From Amycolatopsis camponoti (GTDB lineage: Bacteria > Actinomycetota > Actinomycetes > Mycobacteriales > Pseudonocardiaceae): DNA of 64,000 nucleotides. The stretch lies in contig NZ_CABVGP010000002.1 in the NCBI RefSeq assembly GCF_902497555.1, forward strand, positions 508,501-572,500, written 5' to 3'. Shown here one piece after another: positions 1-8,462 of the stretch (the stretch's first letter is position 1; each line of letters begins with the position of its first letter). The notes under the pieces were generated by a model. That model had not been told where the DNA came from and searched no databases. It saw only the letters and a list, made by a program, of their open reading frames with translations. A program made the position numbers and the translations under genes.

Positions 1-1228
1 CCACCACGCCTTGGGCCTGTTCCCCGGTTCGCATCAGCAGGATCGAGCTGGTGCGGGTCTCGGTGACGGGGATCTTGTTGCAGGGCAGGATCGGCACCCC
101 GCGCCAGGCCGGGACGTGGTGCCCGCCGAAGTCGACGGCGTCGGGGTAGAGCCCGGCCTTGGTGCATTCCCGCCCGAACGCGGCGATGGTCTTGGGGTGG
201 GCGAGGAAGAACCCGGGGTCTTTCCACACCAACGCCAGCAGCTCGTCCAGGTCGTCGGGGGTGGGTGGGCCGGTGCGGGTGGGGATGCGCTGGGCGAAGT
301 CGGCGTTGTGCAGGAGCCCGAAGTCGGTGTTGTTGATCAGTTCGTGTTCCTGGCGTTCCCGCAGGGCTTCGATGGTCAGCCGCAGCTGCTGCTCGATCTG
401 GTTCATCGGCTGGTTGTAGAGATCCGCGACGCGGGAGTGCACCCGCAGGACGGTCTGGGCGACCGAGAGTTCGTATTCCCGGGGTTGGGCGTCGTAGTCG
501 ACGAACGTGCCCGGCAGCGTCGGCTCGCCGTCGTGCCCGGAGGCCAGGGAGATCTCGGCTTCGCCGTGGTCGTTGCGGGCGGATGAGCCGTCGGCGGTGA
601 AGGCGTCGAGGTGGGCTTGCAGGGTCTCCGAGCGGGACAGGACGTCCTGGAACGCGGCGCGGGGCAGGGTCAGGACGGTGCAGGTGGTGACGGCTTTGGC
701 GGTGAACTCCCAGATTCCGTCGGCGCGGATCAGGGCGGTTTCGCCGAAGTAGTCGCCGTCGGCGAGGGTGCCCAGGACGGTCTGGTCGCCGTAGGCGCCG
801 GTGCCGACTTTGGTGATTTTGCCGTGGGCGATGAGGTACACCTGGTCGGCGCGGGAGCCGAACTCGACGAGGGTGTCGCCGGGGACGTATTCGTGCTGGG
901 TGAAGCGGGAGGCGAGTTCGGTGAGGACGTCGTCGTCGTCGTAGCCGCGCAGGGGGGCGAGTTCGCCGAGTTCGGGTGGGATGACGCGGACGTCGGCGCC
1001 GGTGGTGGTGAAGGTGACGCGGCCGTCGCCGACGGAGTAGGACAGGCGGCGGTTGACGCGGTAGGCACCGCCGGAGACCTCGACCCAGGGCAGGACTTTG
1101 AGGAGCCAGCGGGAGGAGATGCCCTGCATCTGCGGGACCGACTTGGTCGTGGTGGCCAGGGTGCGGGCCGCGGCCCGGCCGAGGCTCAGCGGTGCCTGGT
1201 CGGTGTCCACCGGGTCGGTGACAGTCAC
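1..1228 (-). CDS. Family 2B encapsulin nanocompartment shell protein (partial at C-terminus)
   Basis: Reading the minus strand from the GTG at 1228 gives an open frame of 409 codons that runs off the window edge. The N-terminus ([20 protein letters not shown]) and the stretch [20 protein letters not shown] match what I know of the EshA-like family 2B encapsulins of actinomycetes, which are HK97-fold shell proteins that self-assemble into protein compartments. Residues about 100-200 form the cyclic-nucleotide-binding-like insertion typical of type 2B; it has FGETAL at 161-166, but the arginine normally found in the phosphate-binding cassette is not visible. The HK97-like part resumes after about residue 230. 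Family members are about 460-470 residues, so some 55-60 are missing. Cargo genes (terpene cyclase or polyprenyl transferase in known systems) usually sit next to the shell gene. The upstream neighbour at 1640 is not such an enzyme, so any cargo gene would lie to the left of the window. Confidence 0.93.
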   Translation of the reverse strand, partial: MTVTDPVDTDQAPLSLGRAAARTLATTTKSVPQMQGISSRWLLKVLPWVEVSGGAYRVNRRLSYSVGDGRVTFTTTGADVRVIPPELGELAPLRGYDDDDVLTELASRFTQHEYVPGDTLVEFGSRADQVYLIAHGKITKVGTGAYGDQTVLGTLADGDYFGETALIRADGIWEFTAKAVTTCTVLTLPRAAFQDVLSRSETLQAHLDAFTADGSSARNDHGEAEISLASGHDGEPTLPGTFVDYDAQPREYELSVAQTVLRVHSRVADLYNQPMNQIEQQLRLTIEALRERQEHELINNTDFGLLHNADFAQRIPTRTGPPTPDDLDELLALVWKDPGFFLAHPKTIAAFGRECTKAGLYPDAVDFGGHHVPAWRGVPILPCNKIPVTETRTSSILLMRTGEQAQGVV

Positions 1229-1639
1229 AACGAGAACCACCCAATCATTCGGAAGCCGGGAATGCCCGAGGCTGGCAACGAAGAATCAACATAGCAACGG
1301 CGTGCGGCCGCACAATGACACGATCGGGTCGGCGGGATATTCACCTGGTTGGTTTCCGGTCGTTTCGGGCACCCTCGCCCCGTCGGCGCTCGCCGGTCAT
1401 CACCCGCCGTTCGCGGCTGTCACCCGGTCGAGAAGATCGCAGGCCATAAGGGGAATTCGTCGTCGCGGTGGGGAGCGACGACGGCCGCCCCGGTGCCGGT
1501 GAACTGCGCCGAACCGGCTATGGTCGCGGCCTGGGTGAGGCCACTCGGATGAACCGAACAATTCCCGGTTGTCCGCCCGAAAACGTATGACTAACTTGAG
1601 CGATCCGGCGGTGAATCCGTCCGGTGGGAAAGGACGTGG
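1229..1639. other. 411-bp intergenic region between divergent genes
   Basis: This gap must hold the divergent control regions of the encapsulin (minus) and the DUF4239 gene (plus). Short frames here show no family resemblance, and I do not call any of them. The plus-strand gene has a purine-rich site, GGAAAGGA, just before its ATG. A weak minus-strand promoter candidate is listed separately. Confidence 0.6.
1288..1315 (-). promoter_or_regulatory. Weak promoter candidate for the encapsulin gene
   Basis: On the minus strand TTGTGC (1315-1310) and TATGTT (1293-1288) are separated by 16 bp and would give a leader of about 50 nt before the GTG at 1228. The match is modest and the spacer is short for a sigma-70-type promoter, so this is a low-confidence inference. 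The GTG itself is preceded only by a weak GGTGG. Confidence 0.25.
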
Positions 1640-2404
1640 ATGAACATCTTCGTGGCCGGCGGTCTGTGGGTGGCCGGCGCGGCCCTCGTCGGGGGCGTGA
1701 TCGCGTACCTGGTCCGCCGGTTCGGCTGGGACGAGGGGCGGCCGGACAACAACGACGCGGCGGGCCAGGTGTTCACCATCGTCGGCGGGCTGCACGCGGT
1801 GCTCGTCGCGTTCGTGCTCATCTCGCTGTTCGACTCGGTCGGCGGCGCGACCCAGGACGCGCAGACCGAGGCGGACAGCCTGATCGCGGCGACCTGGGCG
1901 GCCGACGCCCTGCCCGCCGAGACGAAGGACCGGGTGCACCAGCTCGCCGTCGCGTACGCGCGGACCGTCGAGCAGCAGGAGTGGCCGCGCCTCGGCGACG
2001 GCAGCGAGATCCCCGCCACGGGCTGGACGCAGCTGGACCAGATGCGCCAGGCCGTCGCGGCCGCCGAGGTCGACGGCGACTGGCAGATCGACCGCAAGAC
2101 CGAGGCCAGCAACCAGCTCTGGTCGGTCTACCAGGCCCGTACGCAGCGGCTGAACAACGCGGGCGGCGGCGGGGTCGGGGCCGTCGTCTGGTTCGCGCTG
2201 ATCCTCGGCAGCCTGATCACCGCGATCCTGCTGCCCAACCTCTTCGGCGGCACGCGGCTGGCCGCGCACATCATCATCGTCTCCACCCTGGCCGGCACGA
2301 TCACGTTGCTGCTGTTCGCGATCTACCAGCTCCAGAACCCGTTCAGCGGGGGCGCGAAGATCCCGGCGGACGCGTTCACCGGCGCGCTGGCCAGGCTGGC
2401 TTGA
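1640..2404 (+). CDS. DUF4239 membrane protein
   Basis: A 254-residue protein with four predicted membrane segments at about residues 3-24, 45-66, 176-198 and 206-230. The soluble loop between segments 2 and 3 contains the TQDAQTEADSL region typical of the bestrophin-like DUF4239 family. No function has been established for the family. The ATG is supported by GGAAAGGA ending 5 nt upstream. The stop codon overlaps the start of the next gene, so the two are probably translated together. Confidence 0.8.
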   Translation: MNIFVAGGLWVAGAALVGGVIAYLVRRFGWDEGRPDNNDAAGQVFTIVGGLHAVLVAFVLISLFDSVGGATQDAQTEADSLIAATWAADALPAETKDRVHQLAVAYARTVEQQEWPRLGDGSEIPATGWTQLDQMRQAVAAAEVDGDWQIDRKTEASNQLWSVYQARTQRLNNAGGGGVGAVVWFALILGSLITAILLPNLFGGTRLAAHIIIVSTLAGTITLLLFAIYQLQNPFSGGAKIPADAFTGALARLA

Positions 2405-3714
2405 CCGGCGGGCGGGCCCGCTGGGCGGCGATGCTCGGCGTGGCCGCGGCGGTGTCGGCTCTGCTCGCGGCGACGGGCTGGCTCGCGCCCGCGTCACCGC
2501 GGTACCAGGACCCGGCGGCCCAGGACCCGGGCGCCTGCACGATCCTCCAGGCGGAGAACGAACGCGACGGCGCGCCGACGACGTTGCGGCTGCTGTCCCT
2601 GCCCGGCGGGGCGACGAAACGCCTGACCCAGGCGGGCTACTGGATCAACGCGATGGGGTACTCGGCCGCGCAGGACGTCGTGTACGGCGTCGCCGACGGA
2701 ACGCGCGGCGGCCGGTACGACCACGGTTCGCACGCGGTGCGGATCGACGCGTCGGGCACCGTGGCGGACCTCGGCATCGTCGGCCGCGCGGGCTCGCCGC
2801 GTCCGGCGTGGAGTCAGGTCACCGGTGCGACGGCGGGTGCGATCGCCGGGAACCGCTGGTACGTGAGGCAGGACAGCGATCTGTACACAGTGGACGTCGA
2901 CCCGGCGTCCGCGGACTACGTGCGCGTGGTGCACCGGACGGCGCTGCGGCCGGTGTCGCTCGCGGTGGGGGTCGACGACTTCGCGTACGACCCGTCTTCC
3001 GGCTTGCTGTACGGCGTCTCGACGACCTCGCGCGGGGACAGCTCGGTGGTGACGCTGGACCCGGCGACGGGGAAGGTCGCGGTGGTGCCCGGGCTGCGGT
3101 TCCCGCCCGGGGGCGCGTACGGATCGGTGGTGCTCGGACCCGAAGCGATCTACGCGACGGCCAACCGGGACGGGCGCCGGAGCGTGACCTACCGGGTGCC
3201 CCGCGACGGTTCGGGCCCGGCGGTGGAGGTGTCGACCGGCCCGACGCTGGTGAGCGGGGACGCGGCCGGGTGTTTCGCCGAGGCCACTCCGCCGCCTCCG
3301 TCCACGACCGTCTCGGAGACACCGACGTCGAGTCCGCCCATACCGCCGAACACGCCGCCTTCCGAGACACCGCCGCCGAACTCGGCGACTCCGGCACCGA
3401 CGCCGTCGGCCACGCCGGTGCCGGTGCCGGTGCGGGAGCCACCACCGCCGTCGCGGCCGCCACCGGTGGAGCAACCGGTAGCGGTGGCCGCGACCCCGGC
3501 GCCGACCCCGCCTCCGGTGGCCACGCCCACGCCGAGGGCCGTGGAGCTGCCCCCGCCACCGTCGAGGCGGCACGTGCAGCCGACGCCGACGCCGGAGCCG
3601 GTGGTCGAAGGCACCGCGGTGAAGACGCAGGAGAAGCGCCGCTGGGGACTGACGGCACTGATCCTGGTGCTGGGCGGTGGAGCGGCGGCAGGCCACGTCC
3701 GACGGCACCGCTGA
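2401..3714 (+). CDS. Secreted, membrane-anchored propeller-like protein (DUF6923 type)
   Basis: From the TTG at 2401, which overlaps the preceding TGA, the protein begins with an arginine-containing n-region and a hydrophobic stretch (AAMLGVAAAVSALLAA), as in a signal peptide; an ATG at 2431 is the alternative start. Residues about 45-290 contain repeated units such as GLLYGVSTTSRGDSSVVTLD, as in the beta-propeller-like DUF6923 proteins. A proline/threonine-rich linker of about 110 residues follows, then a single hydrophobic segment (LTALILVLGGGAAAGHV) and a basic tail RRHR. There is no LPXTG motif, so the C-terminus probably anchors the protein in the membrane with the propeller outside the cell. 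The ligand is unknown. Confidence 0.7.
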   Translation: MTGGRARWAAMLGVAAAVSALLAATGWLAPASPRYQDPAAQDPGACTILQAENERDGAPTTLRLLSLPGGATKRLTQAGYWINAMGYSAAQDVVYGVADGTRGGRYDHGSHAVRIDASGTVADLGIVGRAGSPRPAWSQVTGATAGAIAGNRWYVRQDSDLYTVDVDPASADYVRVVHRTALRPVSLAVGVDDFAYDPSSGLLYGVSTTSRGDSSVVTLDPATGKVAVVPGLRFPPGGAYGSVVLGPEAIYATANRDGRRSVTYRVPRDGSGPAVEVSTGPTLVSGDAAGCFAEATPPPPSTTVSETPTSSPPIPPNTPPSETPPPNSATPAPTPSATPVPVPVREPPPPSRPPPVEQPVAVAATPAPTPPPVATPTPRAVELPPPPSRRHVQPTPTPEPVVEGTAVKTQEKRRWGLTALILVLGGGAAAGHVRRHR

Positions 3715-3720
3715 CCTGGT

Positions 3721-3776
3721 GGCCGGTCGTGAGTGAGGAACCGGGTTAGAACACTGTTTCTCACTCACGACCGGCC
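3721..3776. repeat. Palindromic intergenic element, copy 1 (terminator-like)
   Basis: A perfect 17-bp inverted repeat (3721-3737 with 3760-3776, arm GGCCGGTCGTGAGTGAG) encloses a 22-nt loop that includes AACACTGTTT. It follows the stop codon at 3714. A closely related element lies at 54207-54248, with the same GGTCGTGAG arm and the same AACACTGTTTC segment, so this is a dispersed repeat and not just a local hairpin. It probably ends transcription of the upstream gene. Confidence 0.8.
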
Positions 3777-3852
3777 GCGGCAGACGCGCCGGTCGCACCG
3801 TTAACGTCCCGGCCTCCTCGATGCCAGCCGGCGTCCACTTCGGCCACGAAGA

Positions 3853-3889
3853 CTCCTCCTCCGGCGCGGTCCACGCGCCGGAGGAGGAG
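3853..3889 (+). promoter_or_regulatory. Hairpin sequestering the ribosome binding site
   Basis: A perfect 16-bp inverted repeat (3853-3868 and 3874-3889) has a 5-nt loop. Its 3' arm ends in GGAGGAGGAG, the obvious Shine-Dalgarno sequence for the ATG at 3897. In mRNA the ribosome binding site would be fully paired, so translation of the phytase-like gene may be controlled by melting of this stem. Termination just before the gene is less likely because no T-run follows. Confidence 0.75.
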
Positions 3890-3896
3890 AAACGGG

Positions 3897-5459
3897 ATGA
3901 AGCGGGTAACGATCGCCCTGGTCGCCGGGGTGCTGGCCCTGCCACTGGCCGCCGGTCCGGCCGAGGCGCACGACCACGGGCCGCGGGCGAAGGACGACCA
4001 CTTCCGCACCCACGCCGGGCGGAGCCTGACCGCGGACGTGCTCGGCAACGACCGCGCCACCGCCGTCGTCCGGCACACCGCCGCCGCGCACGGGACCGTC
4101 GACCTCGCCGCCGACGGCACCCTCCGCTACACCCCCGCGCCCGGATTCACCGGCCGGGATTCCTTCACCTACACCGTTTCCGACGCCGTGAAGCTCTACC
4201 CGACGGCCCTCGCGCCGCTGGCCACCATCGGCGGCGTGCAGCTCAAGGGCGGTGCGTACGGCTCCGCGCTCACGCCCGTGCCCGGCGAGAAGGACGAGTT
4301 CTACGGCCTCACCGATCGCGGCCCGAACGTCGACGCGCCCGACGGCGGCAAGATCGAGCCGCTGCCCGCCTTCACCCCCGCCATCGGGAAGTTCCGGCTC
4401 CGGCACGGCAAGGCTGTGCTGGAGAAGACCATCCCGTTGCGCGCCGAGGACGGCACGCCGTACAACGGCCAGGTCAGCCCGCTCGCCGACACCGGCGAGA
4501 AGATCGTCGACCTGAACGGGAACGTCCTGCCGAAGTCGGCGAACGGCTATGACTCCGAAGGCCTGGTCGCGCAGAAGGACGGCACCTTCTGGATCTCCGA
4601 CGAGTACGGTCCCTTCATCACCCACTTCGGCCGTGACGGCCGCGCGCTCGAGCGGCTGTCGCCGTTCGACGGCTCGCTACCCGCCGAACTGAAGTACCGC
4701 GTGCCCAACAAGGGCATGGAGGGTCTCGCGCTCACCCCGGACGGCCGGACGCTCGTCGGCGTCATGCAGTCGGCGCTGCAGCAGCCGGACCTGACGAAGA
4801 AGCCGGGCAACGTCACCACGCTGCGGATCGTCACCGTCGACCTGCGCACCCGCGCCACCCACGAGTACCTCTACCTGCTCGACGACCCGGACAAGACGAG
4901 CACCGCGGTCAGCGAGATCACCGCGCTCTCGGCGACGCGCTTCCTGGTGGACGAGCGTGACGGAAAGCCGGAACCGGGCGCCGTCAAGAAGCTCTACGAG
5001 ATCGACCTGACCGGCGCCACCGACGTCGGCCCGAAGGCCGCCGGGTACGACGCCGTCAAGGGCGGCCTGCTCGTCGGCGGCAAGAGCATCGACGCCTACG
5101 TCGGCAAGGACACGACGGCCGAGGCGACGAAGGACCTCGCCGCCGCCGGGATCACGCCGGTGAGCAAGAAGCTGTTCCTCGACCTCGGTGCCCTCGTCAC
5201 GAGCCTGGACCCGAGCGGCGGCTTCTTCGGGCACGACAAGGTCGAGGGCGTCGCGACGACCGATGGCGGCCGGACCCTCGTGATCAGCAACGACAACGAC
5301 TTCGGCATCGACGGCGTGACGAACGCGGCGCCGCCGTACGCGCTGCACCCGAAGACGCTGCCGGACGGCCGCCAGGACGACGGCGAATACCTCGCGGTCG
5401 ACACGACGAAGCTCCCGGCGGCGACGAGCACCGCGACGGTCACGATCGACGTGCGGTAG
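3897..5459 (+). CDS. Secreted phytase-like (esterase-like) protein with N-terminal Ig-like domain
   Basis: A 520-residue exported protein. Residues 1-24 form a Sec signal peptide ending PAEA. Residues about 27-95 match cadherin/Big-type Ig-like repeats (HGTVDLAADGTLRYTPAPGF, then DSFTYTVSD). Residues about 105-520 match the esterase-like activity of phytase family (PF13449-type): GLTDRGPN, YDSEGLVAQKDGTFWISDEY, NKGMEGLALTPDGRTL and VEGVATTDGGRTLVISNDND, the acidic residues probably binding calcium. It may release phosphate from extracellular phosphoesters, although many relatives are uncharacterised. The start is preceded by a very strong Shine-Dalgarno that is buried in a hairpin. Confidence 0.87.
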   Translation: MKRVTIALVAGVLALPLAAGPAEAHDHGPRAKDDHFRTHAGRSLTADVLGNDRATAVVRHTAAAHGTVDLAADGTLRYTPAPGFTGRDSFTYTVSDAVKLYPTALAPLATIGGVQLKGGAYGSALTPVPGEKDEFYGLTDRGPNVDAPDGGKIEPLPAFTPAIGKFRLRHGKAVLEKTIPLRAEDGTPYNGQVSPLADTGEKIVDLNGNVLPKSANGYDSEGLVAQKDGTFWISDEYGPFITHFGRDGRALERLSPFDGSLPAELKYRVPNKGMEGLALTPDGRTLVGVMQSALQQPDLTKKPGNVTTLRIVTVDLRTRATHEYLYLLDDPDKTSTAVSEITALSATRFLVDERDGKPEPGAVKKLYEIDLTGATDVGPKAAGYDAVKGGLLVGGKSIDAYVGKDTTAEATKDLAAAGITPVSKKLFLDLGALVTSLDPSGGFFGHDKVEGVATTDGGRTLVISNDNDFGIDGVTNAAPPYALHPKTLPDGRQDDGEYLAVDTTKLPAATSTATVTIDVR

Positions 5460-5463
5460 CCCG

Positions 5464-6480
5464 TCAGTACTTGAACTGGTCGACGTTGTCGGCGGTGATG
5501 AGCAGCGGATCGCCCAGCAGGACGGTCTTCGACTCGGGGTCGTACTTCACCGCCGGCAACTCCAGGCTCACCTTGTTGAACGCGCTCAGCTGCTTGCCGT
5601 CGGCGACCTGCTTCGCCGTCCACGCGGTCAGGTAGCCGAGCGACTCGACGTTCCACAGCACGGACTGCGAGCACGAGCCGTCGAGCAGGTACGGCTTGAT
5701 CGACTGGGGTGTCCCGATGCCGACGGTGAACACCTGGCCGATCTTCTGCTGCTCCTGGACGGCCTTCGCGACGCCGGGCGCGGACGTCGTGCACTCGCCC
5801 ACCATGCCGTTGAGGTCCGGGTGGCGGGCCATCAGCTCCTTGGCGAGGTTCGTCGCGTTGTCCTGGTCTTCGCCCGCGTACACGGTTTCGACGAGCTGCG
5901 CCTTCGGGTAGTGCGCGGCCGTGTAGGTCTTCTGCACCGAGATCCAGGTGTTGAGGTTCGCCGCGGCCGGGCCGCACGAGACGATCGCGTACTTGCCGGT
6001 GCCGCCGGTCCGCTTCATCAGCGCGTCGGTGAGCGCGGCGCCGATGCCCTCGGCGCTGGCCTGGTTGACGAACACCTCGCGCTGCGTCCCGGGCGCGTCG
6101 GTGTCCGAAGTGAGCACGTGGATGCCCTTCGCGCGCGCCTCGGCGATGGCCGGCGCGAGCGCGGCCGGGTCGTTCGGCGCGACGACGATGACGTCGGTCT
6201 TCTTCGCGATCAGGTCGCGCACGATGGTGACCTGGTCGGCGGGGTCGACGGTCTTCGGGCCGACCATGGACCACTGCACGCCCAGCTGCTTCGCCGCTTC
6301 GAGGCCGCCGGTGTTCATCGCCTGGAAGTACGGGATGCCGTCGACCTTGGGCACGAACGCGATCCGCGTCGGCGTCGGCGCCGGGGCGCTGCCCAGCTGG
6401 TCCGAGCAGCCCCCGAGCGCGAGCGCCGCACCCAGCAGCAGCGTCGCGACCAGCCGGAACGTCTTCGTCGGCCCTCGCAT
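5464..6480 (-). CDS. Sugar ABC transporter substrate-binding lipoprotein (rhamnose/AI-2 type)
   Basis: A 338-residue lipoprotein: the signal peptide MRGPTKTFRLVATLLLGAAL leads to the lipobox LGGC with Cys25. The mature part is a periplasmic-binding-protein fold of the ribose/LsrB/RhaS class (AFVPKVDGIPYFQAMNTGG, DVIVVAPNDPAALAPAI, VGECTTSAPGVAKAVQ). Family members bind rhamnose or autoinducer-2. I chose the ATG at 6480, which has GAGGAATGGGTGGGG just upstream. No permease or ATPase gene is adjacent, so the protein must use a transporter encoded elsewhere or act as a sensor. The pectin-type hydrolases that follow make rhamnose or a rhamnogalacturonan fragment a plausible ligand. It ends 4 bp from the convergent phytase-like gene. 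Confidence 0.85.
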   Translation of the reverse strand: MRGPTKTFRLVATLLLGAALALGGCSDQLGSAPAPTPTRIAFVPKVDGIPYFQAMNTGGLEAAKQLGVQWSMVGPKTVDPADQVTIVRDLIAKKTDVIVVAPNDPAALAPAIAEARAKGIHVLTSDTDAPGTQREVFVNQASAEGIGAALTDALMKRTGGTGKYAIVSCGPAAANLNTWISVQKTYTAAHYPKAQLVETVYAGEDQDNATNLAKELMARHPDLNGMVGECTTSAPGVAKAVQEQQKIGQVFTVGIGTPQSIKPYLLDGSCSQSVLWNVESLGYLTAWTAKQVADGKQLSAFNKVSLELPAVKYDPESKTVLLGDPLLITADNVDQFKY

Positions 6481-6715
6481 CCCCACCCATTCCTCGGGAC
6501 TTTCGAACGGTCTGCGCGCGGTGGAGACCAAGGGCGAAGGTAGGGCCCCGCGTAACGGTGGTCAACGGGATGTGCGCAAAGGGTTACGGAAGCGAGTTCT
6601 ACCTGGTGGGTTTCTGGCGGGATTCGCCTGGTCGGCGGTATTGGACACGGTGAGTGACGACGGCTCGTCCCAGTGTCACTCGCCGCTGCGGGGTGGCGTA
6701 CCAGACAGCGCGTTG

Positions 6716-6735
6716 ATACCCCTTGGGGGTATAGT
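6716..6735 (+). promoter_or_regulatory. CsoR-like operator overlapping a -10 element
   Basis: A perfect dyad ATACCCC-TTG-GGGGTAT spans 6716-6732, and TATAGT (6730-6735) overlaps its right edge as a good -10 hexamer. The start codon at 6743 would then sit at or next to the transcription start, giving a leaderless mRNA. The dyad has the ATACCC...GGGTAT form recognised by CsoR/RcnR-family copper or metal repressors. No clear -35 is visible. Confidence 0.65.
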
Positions 6736-6742
6736 GGCGGGC

Positions 6743-7198
6743 ATGAGCGAACAGCACGGAGCTTCGTGGGCGACAGCGATCCAGGCGACCCTGCACTGCC
6801 TGACCGGCTGTGCGATCGGTGAGGTGCTCGGGATGGTCATCGGCACGGCGTTCGGCCTGCACAACGCGGCCACCGTCGTCCTGTCGATCGTCCTGGCGTT
6901 CGTCTTCGGCTACGGCCTGACCATGCGGGGCGTGCTGAAGTCGGGGCTGCCCGCGGCGGCGGCGTTCAAGGTCGCGCTGGCCGCGGACACGGTGTCGATC
7001 GCCGTCATGGAGCTGATCGACAACACGGTCGTCGTGGCGATCCCGGGGGCGATGAACGCCGGCCTCGCCAGCTTCCTCTTCTGGCTGGCGCTGGTGCTTT
7101 CGCTGGCCATCGCGTTCGTCGTCACGGTGCCGGTGAACAAGTGGATGATCGGGCGCGGCCTCGGCCACGCGAAGGTGCACGCGCACCACCAGCACTGA
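6743..7198 (+). CDS. DUF4396 integral membrane protein
   Basis: A 151-residue protein with about four hydrophobic segments (around residues 12-38, 42-62, 78-100 and 110-135) and a histidine-rich tail (HAKVHAHHQH). LHCLTGCAIGEVLGMVIGTA is the conserved DUF4396 core, with Cys and His residues suitable for metal contact. The family has no proven activity. The upstream CsoR-like palindrome and the His tail suggest a role in copper or other metal handling, which is inference. The ATG at 6743 lies immediately after a -10-like hexamer and lacks a clear Shine-Dalgarno, consistent with leaderless translation. Confidence 0.8.
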   Translation: MSEQHGASWATAIQATLHCLTGCAIGEVLGMVIGTAFGLHNAATVVLSIVLAFVFGYGLTMRGVLKSGLPAAAAFKVALAADTVSIAVMELIDNTVVVAIPGAMNAGLASFLFWLALVLSLAIAFVVTVPVNKWMIGRGLGHAKVHAHHQH

Positions 7199-7200
7199 CG

Positions 7201-7220
7201 GGGGAGGTGGCGGCCTCCCC
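7201..7220. terminator. Short bidirectional terminator hairpin
   Basis: GGGGAGG (7201-7207) pairs with CCTCCCC (7214-7220) around a 6-nt loop, between the convergent DUF4396 and GH88 genes. The stem is short, so termination strength is uncertain. Confidence 0.5.
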
Positions 7221-7226
7221 GGCGGG

Positions 7227-8462
7227 TCAGACGCTCGAGAGGTCGACGGCGCGGTCGACCTTCCGCCGGTCGAGCACCCGCAGGACGCCTTCCAGCAGGT
7301 AGTAGTCGGCGTAGGGGAGCGACACCTCGATGCCGTCCTCGGCCGGCCGGTTGCGGGTGCAGCGCGCGACGCTCGCCTCGGCCCGGGTGGACTTCGTCGT
7401 CAGGCAGGTCCGCGAGATCGCCGACAGGATCCGCAGCGCGCTGTCGCGGTACTGCGAGCGGTGGGTGAGCTCCGCGAGGTCGAGCAGGCCGCAGGCCATG
7501 ATCACGCCGGCGGAGGCGTCCTTGACGTCGTCCGGTGCCTGGGGCGCGAGGTAGTCCCACACCGGCACGTGGTCGGACGTCAGGTGCGCCAGCGCGAAGT
7601 CCGCGAGTTTCCGGGCGGTGGCCAGGAACTCCTGGTCGCCGGTGCGGCGGTGGATGGTCGTGAAGCCGTAGATGCCCCACGCCTGCCCGCGAGACCAGCA
7701 GGACGCCGGGCTGTAGCCCTGCACCGTGTTCGGCCCGATCGGCGCGCCGGTCACCGGGTCGAAGTCGAAGACGTGGGGAGTGGACCCGTCCGGGCGGACG
7801 AAGTTCTTCTGCGCGGTCTTCGCGTGCGCCACGGCGATTTCGAGGTACCGCGGGTCCCCGGACTGCTTGGTGGCGAACGCCAGCAGGTCGAGGTTCATCA
7901 TCGTGTCCATGATGACGCGGCCCGCGTCCTTGGGATCGGTGAGCGCGCCCCAGGCGCGGATGAACCCGCCGGCCGGGTTGTAGCGCTTGATCAGCGACGA
8001 CGCGGCCTGCACCGCGCCCGCCCGCCACTTGTCGTCGCCGGTGAGCCGCCACGCGGTGACCCACGACGGGTAGAAGAGGAAACCGAGGTCGTGCGTGCCG
8101 GTGTCGTTCTGCCGCGGCGCGAGTTTCTCCGCGGACGCCAGGGCGAGGGTCTTGAATTGTTCGTCGCCGCTGTGCAGGTACGCCAGCCACAACTGGCCGG
8201 GCCAGAATCCGCCGACCCAGTCGCCATTCTGCGAATAGGTCCATTTCTCGAACTTCGTGCCGACCGGAAACGCGGTGACGCCGGGGGCCACCGCGCGCAG
8301 CTTGGCGACCGCGTAGTCGGCCGCTTGGCGGAGCGTCCGGGTGACGGATGCCTGGTCGGAGGCATCGGGGGAGGCCGCGGAAGCGGCCGTGGAAGTGCTG
8401 GCGCTCACCGCCACCGCGGCACCGGCCGCGGTGGTCAGCAGGGTTCTCCGGGTAACGCTCAC
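7227..8462 (-). CDS. Secreted GH88 unsaturated glucuronyl hydrolase
   Basis: A 411-residue glycoside hydrolase. The GTG at 8462 starts a twin-arginine signal (VTRRTLLTTAAGAAVAVS), so export is probably via Tat; longer N-terminal readings begin in implausible sequence. The (alpha/alpha)6-barrel family GH88 hydrates and cleaves the unsaturated uronic acid left by polysaccharide lyases. Visible family motifs include NGDWVGGFWPGQLWLAY, HDLGFLFYPSW, DTMMNLDLL, RGQAWGIYGFTTIHRRTGD and DASAGVIMACGLLDLAE; the Asp in NGDW and the Asp in HDLGF are candidate catalytic acids. With GH28 and GH105 nearby it probably degrades pectin-like or other uronic-acid polymers. GCGGG lies 5 nt upstream of the start. 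Confidence 0.9.
   Translation of the reverse strand: MSVTRRTLLTTAAGAAVAVSASTSTAASAASPDASDQASVTRTLRQAADYAVAKLRAVAPGVTAFPVGTKFEKWTYSQNGDWVGGFWPGQLWLAYLHSGDEQFKTLALASAEKLAPRQNDTGTHDLGFLFYPSWVTAWRLTGDDKWRAGAVQAASSLIKRYNPAGGFIRAWGALTDPKDAGRVIMDTMMNLDLLAFATKQSGDPRYLEIAVAHAKTAQKNFVRPDGSTPHVFDFDPVTGAPIGPNTVQGYSPASCWSRGQAWGIYGFTTIHRRTGDQEFLATARKLADFALAHLTSDHVPVWDYLAPQAPDDVKDASAGVIMACGLLDLAELTHRSQYRDSALRILSAISRTCLTTKSTRAEASVARCTRNRPAEDGIEVSLPYADYYLLEGVLRVLDRRKVDRAVDLSSV

Noticed and set aside
730..1068. A minus-strand Ser/Pro/Thr-rich short frame
   Set aside because: It is another frame of the encapsulin gene, whose own frame is open to the window edge and clearly conserved.
1349..1552. A 67-codon plus-strand frame in the gap before the DUF4239 gene
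   Set aside because: No ribosome binding site, no hydrophobic or domain pattern, and it lies in a region expected to hold promoters.
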